Positions 14,537 to 24,715 of a stretch of DNA of 64,000 nt are shown piece after piece. The notes beneath the pieces are model-generated. The model did not search any database and was not told the DNA's origin. It worked only from the letters and a program-made list of their open reading frames with translations. The translations under genes were made by a program, and so were the position numbers. This DNA is from Myoxocephalus aenaeus (taxonomy: Eukaryota; Chordata; Actinopteri; Perciformes; Cottidae): assembly GCA_038501785.1 (NCBI GenBank), contig JBAMJR010000070.1, positions 818,501 to 882,500 of the forward strand, written 5' to 3'. Numbering within the stretch: the stretch's first letter is position 1; each line of letters opens with the position of its first letter.

Positions 14537-14599
<63 letters not shown>
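14537..14599. repeat. (AC)n microsatellite, about 63 bp
   Basis: A pure AC array of about 31 units between tggta and gcaatgg. Confidence 0.97.
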
Positions 14600-14600
<1 letters not shown>

Positions 14601-17502
14601 CAATGGTTGTACATATTAGTTTGACATTTTGGGATGTACTTTCGTGGTCAGAGTCCCAAACGTATATCGCCGCAGGAGACAACACATTGTTGTTCTTATG
14701 TTTCTTTTTATACTGATTAAACATGTGATTTAGTGATCTTTAGACGTGCTGCTTGGTAGATTTTGTTAATTTCGGACCCTGCCTGGCTCGGTGTTTCCAG
14801 TTCTCGTTATGCTAAGTTAAGCAAACAGATCGATATTGTCATCTCAACAAATGAGGTTCAAAATGCTCCGTCTTTCACAATGATACAGTAACAATGAGGA
14901 CTACAGGCATGTGTTCTTTTGTTTAAGTGTGTGTGTATGTGTGTGTGCGTGTGCGTGCATGTGTCTAGGCCGACCTCTGTGGCAGTGACCCAGATGATTT
15001 GATTGATTTGTAAAGTCATTAAAATCTCAGCTGGAGAATAAAAGACTCGATGTCGTCAGCATGGAGTTTGAAGATAAGCCTAAAATAAGCCTAATTATCA
15101 GGTGCCCTGACACACACACACACACACACACTTTATATTACGCTTCAGCGCACAACCTTACCCACATAAACACTGCCTCATTTTCTCCCCTGCATATCTA
15201 TTTGATATTTTCCTTTGAACACGACCTCGCTGCAGCATCAAAGCAGAGGCTATTTGACTTCTCACTTATCTGCATCCAAGTCAAGAAGCTGCTTTATAAA
15301 AAAAAACAATGTCATCGGGGCTGGCATCGCGCATCATTAGTGCTCGAGGGGAGCACGCAGAGAGTGTTATCACACCCTGTATCCCAACAGCACAGAAATA
15401 CAACCAGATTGTCTCTAATCACCAATAACGAAGCGCAGATATTTCAAGACCACTGCTCAGGGCGGCTGAATGACAACTGTGCGGAGAGCGGCGGCACCCT
15501 TTGGGAGTCATCACTTTAACAGTGATTCCCATCTGGGTATTATCAAGCCTTAGATCCTTCCAGATTTAAGACGACTATAAACAAGATGGAACGTTGTTTA
15601 CTCCTCAGCCGATTCTACAGGCGAGAAAAGAGCAGCGGAGGGGATGACAACACCGTGGTGTCTACGGGCGCTGTGAGCGAGTTCTCGCTCAGCTGCAGCA
15701 GCCAATAAGAAGCTTTAAGTGCCTGGTGCTGAGAGGTCTGTGTGTCACTTGTTGCTGCCGCGCAGGAGAGCGTCATTATCTCCCATTCTTCACATGAAAG
15801 GTGGTGAATTTCTTTGCCCTGACATCATGCGCTACTTTAGTTCTACTGCAGTTTTTGAGACATCTATAGATACTTCATCCCTTCTTCAGGAAGGAACTCA
15901 TGGAGAGGGAATCAATTAGAAAAACTGAATAAAAGAAAAAACAAAGAGGAAAACATCTGGTTCCTCTCCACATAGCACGGGCATCCCGCTGCTGGAGAGA
16001 CAAGGGAAGTCAGGAGAGGGTGGATAATTCATTAGGCACGCAAGGTTTCATGATGCATAGCCATTCAGTGAGACACAGATGATGACTCAAGCAGGAGTAA
16101 TTCTAGCCACACGATACCGTCTACTCTGCAGTATGTTACACTCTTATTGGAAATCTCTGTGATGTTTCATCTTTTTCTTTCTTTTTGATCTTTTTAAAAG
16201 CTCCCTTTGACTTCCTTTCTCGAGAACGACCTTTACGTTATCTCTCCTTTCTCACAAATGCTCGATGAAGGAACAAAATGAAGGAAAAAAAAGTCTGAAA
16301 ATAGTATGCATTCTTTCAGGCCAAAGAGAGACGGAGCAGTAACTAACATTAGAGCCGGATACAGTGACTAAAGTGCCTGCAAAGATATGAAAAGGTCAGC
16401 AGAAAGTGGATGAAATGTGAGAGTGCTGGAGATTAAATACACACTCATATATTTTAAAAGATGGTCCCAAAGTACAATAGGCTCTTCTGAAATGTCTTCA
16501 AGCCTTTTGATTTCTATGTTTACTGTCACAAATGACATGTTCAGCATAATAGTCTCAAAACAATTACAGTATAATAATGACTTAACACTAGCTGCCAGAT
16601 ATGTGTATAAAAGCTGAGAGAAATATTAGAATGCTCATTACAATGAAAACCAGACCGTGTGAAGACGGGCTCTGTGAGTCTCCCGTCTGAAAGTATGTTC
16701 AGTACTTTAGCAACAAAAACCTAAGTGGATAACAACTCAAGGTTATGCCTTTTATCAGAGAGTGGCATCCCGAGTCAAAGCTAGTATCACAACACAGGGC
16801 ACAGAAGGCCACGGTGTTCCTTTAAATCTATGTGTTTTACACTCCGAGGGAACTGAAGAGCCCTTAAGGGACAGGCTTTTAATCCGCTGTGAAAACAGCT
16901 GTTTAGCGTCTCGGGGGCCTGACTATTTCCAGAAGGATCCTCTCAAGAGCCCATCCATTGAGATCAGCATCTTCAATGGGACCGACAGCCGCCCAACCAT
17001 GACATTTCACACCTTACCCGTGGTGACAGCCACTCACAAAAAAAACTAAAATCACATTAATAGTAGTGAGTGAACTAGGTTTAGAAAATATCTCTTTTAA
17101 TAATTAAGGCTGTGTATTATCGTCACCTTCACAACGATTTTGATGTGTTTTCCCAGAGGATTATAAACTGTGACAGCCACCCCCGCCCCTGGTTTGTAAC
17201 GCTAGACACTATCTGTCTTCCACGAGCTGCTGGTGAAGAAGCACATTCTGTGATCATCATTCCAGCACAGCATGTGCCATATCCAGGAAATTGCATACAG
17301 GGACTGCGAGTATGAACGATGCAGCCATGTTTAGCGTTTCTCCTGGACGTCCTGACAAAGGGACACTGAGAAGTGATAACAGCAACGTAGGTTGAAGAAG
17401 TGCAAAGTGGAAACTCAACCAAAGCGATGGGCTAATGGAGCCAGCGGCACTGCGAGATCTCCCGTTATCACGAAGGACTGTTGCTCCGATGTTTTTTTGT
17501 AT

Positions 17503-17650
17503 AGATAGATAGATATATTTATCGTCATATGCCCAGTTAACAGAGTTACTCTGTACAATGAAAAGCTTATTTTGCTTGGTCCTCCTTCCACACAGAATTA
17601 CAAGAACTTAACACTTAAGGTAAAAATGTGCATTAAAATTAAGAATTAAG
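17503..17650. mobile_element. Degenerate LINE-like 3' fragment
   Basis: Begins with a short GATA-type microsatellite (tagatagatagata) and continues into tcatatgcccagttaac, then gagttactctgtacaatg, then tccacacagaattacaag. This layout, with a tetranucleotide tail next to a block containing tcatatgc and tgtacaatgaa, is typical of LINE 3' ends scattered through teleost genomes. No coding part is preserved. The family is not assigned and the right border is a guess. Confidence 0.45.
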
Positions 17651-19738
17651 ATTACCGGAATGCTAATAGTATAAGAAATTATATAAAAAATAAGGCACAG
17701 AAATATGAGAACAGTATTGCACAATCAGTTTCACTGCGTGTATCACGAGTTATGATGTTGTAAGACTAATTCTGAGCAAACTATCAAATAATTAGTTATT
17801 TTAAAGTTGCCCATTAAAATAAGGAGAGGCAAGGATTTGCATTTGAATATGGAAATGCCGTTAGATACCACCCAGTGTAACAGTGTAACTTTTAACATGT
17901 TCAAGTTAAAGTAGAGCATTTGTAAGTGTTTGATCTGCTTGTTATTGATGTGCACGTAAAATGGTGTCATCACCAATAACATGCGTGCAAATCTGTAATT
18001 TACTGCGGAGATGGGGCAAGAGGGCACAGGAGTTGTTTGCTGGACAGGCGTGACCCGACACTCCCAGTCAACAACACCTCTCTATACCACACAATGTATG
18101 CTTGGAATTCGGTACATACCACAGTAAATGTGTGGGCTTTAGTGGTAGCTACATATTAACATGGTATGTATGGTGACTCTTCTCAGTTAGGTGTCCTTTT
18201 ATTCCGTTTTGCAATCCTTTCCATATTGGGTATTGGGTAGTAATCTCGTGCACAGAAGATGCAAGATGCATGTATTATGGGCAACGTGATGTTCCCACAG
18301 TGATATGACAGTTTAGAAGCAGATGGCTTGTGAATGGGAGTCGTAGAATGACAGACAATTTGGACTCACAACAAGTCTGTTTGATTAAATTGGCTTGTGG
18401 CGACGCGACTGACTCGAGTTAACGGGGAACGGCAGATGGAATGAACTCCAGCAACAACATCAGCTAACACAACGTCCTGGCAGAGAGCGCGCTAAGGAGA
18501 GCTTTGAGACGTTTCTTCTGTGGATCCCGTCAGAGATTGAGTTGGATGTTGAAGCGCTCCACTCTTCCTTCATGAGAATTGTTTCCAGACTGATGGGAAA
18601 GGAGAAGTCGATCTCTGCGATCCGCCTCCCAATCAAGGCCGCATATCCTTCTCCAACCTCCAATCTCACTGAGAACCTGAGATGATAAACATCAGAGTGC
18701 AGCTGGTCTGGGACGTAAAGCAGCTTACTGAAAGACGTATCGCTGTAACGTATTAAAATGTGCAGCTCTACAGACGGACATTCCACAATGAAGCTGAGAT
18801 TCACCTCACTCTAGGGAGGATCACCCTCTCACAGACATGGTAGAACTTCCATGTATAGCAACTGAGAAAACGGACAATACTACTCACACCTCCTCTCTCT
18901 CTGTAATTCTACAAAAAAATGCTTTCATTGCCGACTGAAAGGAGAAATGTTGAAGTAATAATGTCACACTTATATCCATTTCTCCTCCTTTTTTTTGCTG
19001 CTATGCAACTGGCCCAACAGACTATACATATTCACCTCTTCACGAAAGCCTTTTACTAGGACTTTCCTGGGAAACATCCTTTGGCACACAGCAATTCATG
19101 TGTTTTTCCCTGCCAGCTGCAGCAGCAACAACAACAGCAGGGGAAAGTTATCAGTGAGAATGAGCAGAAACAGCCACCGTTGGCAGAATACACCGAAAAG
19201 AGGAGCCCTGCAACCGTGTCAAATGCTAACGTTATCAATAACCCTGAGAAGAGGATGTCACAGTACTTTCTGTTGTGCGAGACAGGAGACACAACAACGG
19301 CCGTGTTTGTGCGAAAGTGTCAAAACACAGATGTTGCATGCTGCTCAAACCCAAGTCAAATGAACGGAATCACCAGCAGCGCTCCGCCGGAGCTGCTTTG
19401 ACCAACAAACTACTCACATCTGCCGTAGTATTCAAGGTGACGCCAACATGGTGAGCTGTTATCGCAGTCTGGGAAATGAATGGAGGAGCCAATGTTCTAT
19501 TCGTATTTCAGCTGGGCCTTGAATGTGTGTGAGTGTATACATCAGAGAGAGAGAGAGAGAGAGACTGAAACATGACCCAACTGTCACTATCTGGACATCA
19601 GGGCTGAGTCAGAATGTGAGGTTTGCTGCTGAAGCTGCCGTTCTTGTACCTCCATGCACACAACCTCGACCTGACCTGCCCACAACATCAGCACTTTTCA
19701 CCCTGCTGCTCACATGCATGTCAATGGCTGACGTTGGC

Positions 19739-19741
<3 letters not shown>

Positions 19742-19776
<35 letters not shown>
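19742..19776. repeat. (AC)n microsatellite
   Basis: A pure AC array of about 17 units. A short (GA)n run also lies about 190 bp upstream, near 19545-19563. Confidence 0.95.
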
Positions 19777-19779
<3 letters not shown>

Positions 19780-20350
19780 CATCAGACTGACGTTCAGCTT
19801 CCATCATACACGAGTAAATCACAAACTTGCACATGCGCCGTCATGGAACCACTGTGCGCTGTAGATGCACCTCTGGGAGGGCTTTGCAGCAAACTGCCAA
19901 TTTTCCATTGCGTCCTTGCTCACGTGCCCTGTCACTCATCCTGTCACCATGGAGATGAGCTCAGCTTCCCAGCGCCTCATGCTGTAGTGCATATACACTG
20001 CAGCACACAGCAGCAGAGGCGGGCACAGCTGCCTCTGTCGTGCCTCGCATGCGGCCGCATCTTTAAAAAACACACACACTTGTGCAATAAAAGCCCAAAA
20101 GCCTAGAATGTGTTGTAACAGCTACTAATGTGTTATACCCTCAGACTGTGGGATGCAGTGAAGTGGTCACTAAATGCATCTCAAGGTGAGCGCCACCGTA
20201 CAGAGACGCAAGGAGTGTTACACTTCCTGAGGATTAAAAGTTATAGCAGCAGCACGTAAAAGGGCAACTGCCACTTCACATAAGTGCAGCAAGTGGGGAC
20301 TGAATGGGATCACAGCACTGATGGAGATGCCGAGTGCATCACAGGTGAGA

Positions 20351-20376
20351 GGGGGGGGGGGGGGGGGGGGGGGGGG
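20351..20376. repeat. Poly-G run of about 26
   Basis: About 26 consecutive G on the plus strand, preceded by aggtgaga. This is the longest homopolymer in the window. It is a G-quadruplex candidate and a likely site of length error in sequencing. Confidence 0.95.
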
Positions 20377-20899
20377 TCACGCATAGGGAACATAACATGT
20401 GCAATATTACCAGCAACATTTATATTTTATGTGTGTCTCAAACAATGATTACATTTCCTCAAAAGACTTGAGAGCAAATCATTAAGAAATCGTATTTTAA
20501 AGCTGATCTTTAATAACTTCCCTTGGATGTATTGTAATGACAACACATTTTTGGCATAGAGAACAATAATAATAGTCATATGTTTATGGAACACAACTGA
20601 AACAGCTGACGTGTGGTGTGGAATTAGGATACTTACATTATGGCTACAATGAGCAATGAAAGAAAAAGTTTTAAAAAAAAAGAAGCACATATTTCACTTC
20701 CAACTCAACTCATAACTGTATTACTAAATAATAATAAACTACTAGGCCTAAATATTAAGTTCCTATGACATTATTGACGGCTCAAGAGGGAACCCATGAA
20801 ATTATCCAACAACTTTCCCCATGCAGATACATTAGTTGCAGGTGAAATCAAGGTCACACGGATCAATAGTTGTCCTTACTGTGAAATGTGGGACTTCCT

Positions 20900-21400
20900 T
20901 TGTGCTCACTCGGAGGGAGGTCCGCGAACTGCACCCGGTGTCCCGACATCGTCCGATATCACCTCTCAGGTCAGAGCCACGCGACCGCCGACCGTGTTCT
21001 CCGGTCTCCGGGTTTGTTTCAAAGTATCCGGTAACTTCCGAGCACGCGGAGGCTGAACTGCGTCGATGTGACCGCTTCCCCCCGTGCGTTTCAGCGCGTG
21101 GGAATCATTCACGGACACGCTGCACATACACCGGTGGGGGTCGGAGGGGTGGGGGGGAGTGTCTGTCGATGACTTTCCCCTATGTGTGTGAGTGTGAGTG
21201 TGAGTGTGTGTGAGTGTGAGTGTGAGTGTGTGAGTGTGTGTGTGTGTGTGCTGACTGTGTGCCAGTACTGCGGTGAAGCAGCCCGCTCGGTCCCCTCTCA
21301 CCTGCCCGCTGCTCTGTAGCCAGACACTTCACGGACCTTACGGAAAACACTGGACCAGGCAAAGGCACTGGGATATCTCTCCTCCCGCATTAGGGAGAGA
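20900..21400 (-). promoter_or_regulatory. CpG-rich block with possible minus-strand first exon
   Basis: CpG frequency rises clearly above the flanks between about 20.9 and 21.4 kb (ccgcgaac, gaccgccgaccg, cacgcgg and similar). On the minus strand there is a clean donor, GGGCAG followed by GTGAGA, with its GT at 21301-21300. The sequence to its right (about 21302-21400 on the plus strand) could be a short untranslated first exon of the leftward gene whose first coding exon is at 992-1322. Vertebrate CpG islands usually mark promoters. Assignment to that gene is inference from orientation alone. Confidence 0.4.
21184..21250. repeat. (GT)n/(GA) compound microsatellite inside the CpG-rich block
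   Basis: About 67 bp of GT units interrupted by regular GA steps (gtgagtgtgagtg pattern), ending in a pure GT stretch. Confidence 0.9.
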
Positions 21401-21826
21401 TTTAAAAAAAAAAAACTTTATTTTTTAACCCTGTCCTCATGACTGCAGGGTTACGTCATCGCTGTGGCGTTCAGGGGAAAGGATACATTATAAGCCCATC
21501 ATAAAGTTGAAGTAGGGAGTTGGATGCTGATGTTTTATGAATACAAGAGCCTCTTGTGGGACCAGGAGGAAAACGCATTTTTCAGTTAGCTAATTCAGAG
21601 TCGACACAAAGTCATCTGTTTTTAATTGAGTTAGCAAAAAATAATTAATTCAAACGTCAAAAAGCTGCACTTCTCCTCATTATCTATTACTACGACATTT
21701 AACGTTTAGTTCTTTTTGTTTATAAATCTAAAGTTTTTGTGAAGCAGAAGTCCGACAGTCCCTGATTCTAATCTAGACACAAATTCCTTTAACATTAGTT
21801 TATCTAAATGTTTCTGGGGGGCTACA

Positions 21827-21840
21827 CCGCCACCTAGTGG
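21827..21840 (-). promoter_or_regulatory. CTCF-type motif, perfect consensus
   Basis: Read on the minus strand the site is CCACTAGGTGGCGG. This fits every position of the vertebrate CTCF core as I know it (CCASYAGRKGGCRS). It lies about 1.5 kb past the 3' end of otud1 and points leftwards. Binding is inferred from the motif only. Confidence 0.55.
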
Positions 21841-22457
21841 ATGAAACGTGTAACGCTATCAGCGGGCTGCCATCCGAGATAGCGTCAGAAACAAAATACG
21901 GTTTCATAATTGACACATGCAGTTTCAAAAGTCACACTAAGGATGAATCACTTCCTCTCTGGGAAAATCTAAAAACATAGGTCATTGTACTAAAGTGTAG
22001 GCCTACAGGTCACTAAGTTATATGCTTTCTTAAGTCGGTCTATCATTCTGTAATGTTTGTAATAAATGTGTATATAACTATTTATTTTCTCTCCCACAAA
22101 CCTAGTCATCCATTTTTTTTTGCTGTATTTTATAAGATATACAAATCCACATTACAATGCCATAGTAATGGGAAAAGGTACTTTACCGGTGGACAGGAAC
22201 TTTGATAAAAGATAAGAATGGTTTTCAGATTTTTATTTGACATTAAATGTTTAAATTAAAATGCTAAAAAAGGAAAACGTTGTAAATATTACAACGTGAA
22301 GGGACATATAAACTCCACTCAGTTCTGAAATAAACCCTATCACACTGTTTTCTATATGATCATAAAAGGTGAAATGTCATTGTTGTGTTCACAGCTTGTT
22401 TCCACTGCCTTCGCATTGTCAAAAAAATATGTTCGACTATTACGAAAATACAAACCT

Positions 22458-22475
22458 AAAAAAAAAAAAAAAAAA
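22458..22475. repeat. Poly-A run of 18
   Basis: A simple A homopolymer in AT-rich sequence downstream of otud1. No transposon body was recognised in front of it. Confidence 0.8.
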
Positions 22476-22853
22476 GTGCCCAAATTACAATGACAATACA
22501 AAGACACTGCACTCTAAAGCTTTTAACTTCCACATAGCTTTGACCCAGCTCCAGTCATATCTGTGCTGGGACCACTGCTGCTGCAGCCTGGGCCTGAATC
22601 AGAGGCCGCCGGCATGCAATAAACTCCGAGCATCACTCTTCACTTTAGGACAGAAGGGGGTGACGGATGAGTACTGCACACATCACCTATAGCTGCAATG
22701 TGATAGAAGGATCCCATTACAGGAACATTTAATTCTGCACCCAAGACAACGTGGCTGTCATTGTGATACTGAATACGAATATGTGGCAATGTAATGAAGC
22801 AATGAGCATGACAAGTAAACATGAAATCATTGTAAATTAAGTTTCTTCCAAAC

Positions 22854-22859
22854 TTTATT
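22854..22859 (-). terminator. otud1: Candidate otud1 polyadenylation signal
   Basis: TTTATT on the plus strand is AATAAA on the minus strand, about 495 nt past the otud1 stop codon. It is the best canonical signal I noticed in the expected direction and would imply a 3' UTR of roughly 0.5 kb. Other weaker signals may exist. Confidence 0.5.
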
Positions 22860-23353
22860 TTGAAATGTTTTTGTCAAAAGCCTGAAAGAAAACTGGAATA
22901 ATAGAAAAAGAAGCTGTGAATCGTTCTCACAGACGCAAATCAAACTCTCCGGACTCGTCTGATAGGACTTTTGTGCAAAAGAGAGTAGCGCTACAGGTAT
23001 TGAACAGCAGCTATGAGACAAGTAGCAAATCAAAGTTTTGTTCAGTAATTGGCAATGGTCTACAAAGCACAAACATAGAAAAACTGCAGATAAAAGGCAA
23101 ATAAATACTCAAAAGCACTTCCCCATACAGTAACTCATCATCATTAAAGAAGTTCACTCATGTCAACATCACCCAAACTATCACAAATAACAACGCTTTC
23201 AAAACACCCCCAGAAACCACTGCCACTAATTTGGCATATACAAAAAAAACAAAAGTATGTGCACTGCACTTCCTCTTTCTGAAGATATAAATCTTATAAA
23301 AATGAATGCATTCCACTGGGTCGCCGTGCATTCCTTTAACTCATTCGTTCGCC

Positions 23354-24715
23354 TCACGCAGATCCGTTTTGCTCAATGTACATTTTGGACAGCGAGGCCG
23401 CCATGGACTTGGCCAGCTCCTCGTCTCGTTTCCTCTGCATCTGCGAGTGCCGGCACCAGTCCTCGTACTCCGGGTTGGGGAGACGCTTGTCCAGGAGGAC
23501 GTCGTAGTGGCCGTTGCTCAGCCAACTCAGCCACATGGCCGCTTTGGAGGCGTCCTCCTCCCCGAGGTAGTGCACCATGGTGGAGACGGTGGGGCTCTCC
23601 GAGCTGCCCCCCGTCGTCAGGTGGATGTTGGCGTTCAGCATCTGGCTCATGGCGAGGAGCTCGGGGTAGCCCGCCCAGGCGCCGTCCTGCGCCGCGTTGA
23701 TCAGGAACTCTCCCGCGTCCCCTTCGATGATGGGGTTGAACTCCTCCAGGTGGTCGGCGATGTGGTGCACCGTCTGCTCCCTCAGCTCCCCGTGCCTTGC
23801 CTGGTCCCCGTACGTGGCTTTGCACACCGCTCTGTACAGACAGTTGCCGTCTGGAATGACGTGGTACCTGTATTTCTGCCTCTCCTGCAGGTACTTGTTT
23901 TGCTTCTCCACCTCCGCCAGGTACCGGCTGACTTTATGGTCGCCGTCCTCCCGCTCTTTGCATCTCTGCGGAGGAGATTCCTGCAGAACGCTGAGCTCGA
24001 AGGCCCGTCTCTCGTCCGATGCTGGAGCGGCTCTGCCGCCGCTCAGATCCCTAAAATCTTCCTTTGTGGGGTCTTCGGGGTGATCTGCTCTGGAGGGAAC
24101 CGGCTCCCCTTCGTGTAATAAGTCACACCCATTGCTTCTGAAGGGCGCTTTAGTTACATTCGTTGAAACGGCAGCAGCATCCTCCTCACTTGAGCTTCCA
24201 ACCGCCTTGTTGCTTTCTTCTTTTCTAGGTCTGCAGATGCTGTTTCTGTTGAAAAAGAGATTTCCCACCAGCTCGGAGCAGTCAGGAAAAAGCTCCTCTT
24301 CTGTGCCATTTCTGAGATGATCTATCAAGTCCACAATCACACCAGAGTCATTAAAGAGGAGTCTTTCCCCACTGTGTGAGTCAGGAGAGGGGGGCTTGTT
24401 CTTGGACCCCCTGGTGACATGGACAGGCACAGTCCTCTCCACTCCATCAGGTCTGCGGATTGATATCTCAGCAGTCGATGTGAAGTAAACAGGCCTCATA
24501 GGCGAAAAGGCAGGCATGTTTGCGGAAGATGCAGTCTCTCTCACGGGATCCCCGTTGGTCGTTGAAGTGGCGCCCGGGTGCGTAAATCCCGGTCTGCGAG
24601 CGTCAGAGGAGCTCGGCGGTGTCCCGTTCAAAGGCTCGGGTCGGGTCGATAAAGTTATTGTAACTTTGCGAGACGACCTCGGGTAGTGTGTCAGCTCACT
24701 GTTGTACAGCTGCAT
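23354..24715 (-). CDS. otud1: OTU-domain deubiquitinase 1 (complete, single exon)
   Basis: A 453-residue intact frame. OTUD1 is a cysteine protease of the ovarian-tumour family that cleaves ubiquitin chains, reported to prefer K63 linkages, and it acts in innate-immune, TGF-beta and stress signalling. The OTU domain spans roughly residues 275-410. The catalytic Cys292 sits in IPDGNCLYRAV, with Asp289 in the loop before it, and the catalytic His403 sits in SNGHYDVLL. A ubiquitin-interacting motif follows (about 431-446, DEELAKSMAASLSKMY). Residues 1-255 are low-complexity and divergent, as usual in the family, except for the conserved N-terminal MQLY..THYP and the MPAF block at 67. The start at 24715 is chosen because MQLY..THYP matches the known vertebrate N-terminus. 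The length is close to human OTUD1 (481), and like it the gene has no introns. No damage was seen. Confidence 0.97.
   Translation of the reverse strand: MQLYNSELTHYPRSSRKVTITLSTRPEPLNGTPPSSSDARRPGFTHPGATSTTNGDPVRETASSANMPAFSPMRPVYFTSTAEISIRRPDGVERTVPVHVTRGSKNKPPSPDSHSGERLLFNDSGVIVDLIDHLRNGTEEELFPDCSELVGNLFFNRNSICRPRKEESNKAVGSSSEEDAAAVSTNVTKAPFRSNGCDLLHEGEPVPSRADHPEDPTKEDFRDLSGGRAAPASDERRAFELSVLQESPPQRCKEREDGDHKVSRYLAEVEKQNKYLQERQKYRYHVIPDGNCLYRAVCKATYGDQARHGELREQTVHHIADHLEEFNPIIEGDAGEFLINAAQDGAWAGYPELLAMSQMLNANIHLTTGGSSESPTVSTMVHYLGEEDASKAAMWLSWLSNGHYDVLLDKRLPNPEYEDWCRHSQMQRKRDEELAKSMAASLSKMYIEQNGSA

Larger units (their letters stand above)
2130..20900. other. Long stretch without a recognisable gene
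   Basis: No open frame here has a recognisable protein together with flanking splice sites. The stretch is AT-rich, unique-looking DNA broken by microsatellites (listed separately), a LINE-like fragment near 17.5 kb, and small homopolymers such as the T-rich run near 601-616 and the C run at 6118-6128. It could be an intron, if the CpG-rich block at 21 kb is an upstream promoter of the left-hand gene, or intergenic DNA. Long frames at 15061-15519 (+), 16762-17049 (+) and 18460-18804 (-) have no recognised domain. Confidence 0.6.

Noticed and set aside
15061..15519. 152-residue plus-strand frame
   Set aside because: It is lengthened by a CA array, has no homologous domain, and lacks splice or Kozak support. 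It is probably chance.
23257..24118. Long plus-strand frames opposite otud1
   Set aside because: They are antisense shadows of the GC-rich otud1 coding region, with Arg/Pro/Gly/Val-rich noise and no domain. The minus-strand frame has the catalytic motifs.
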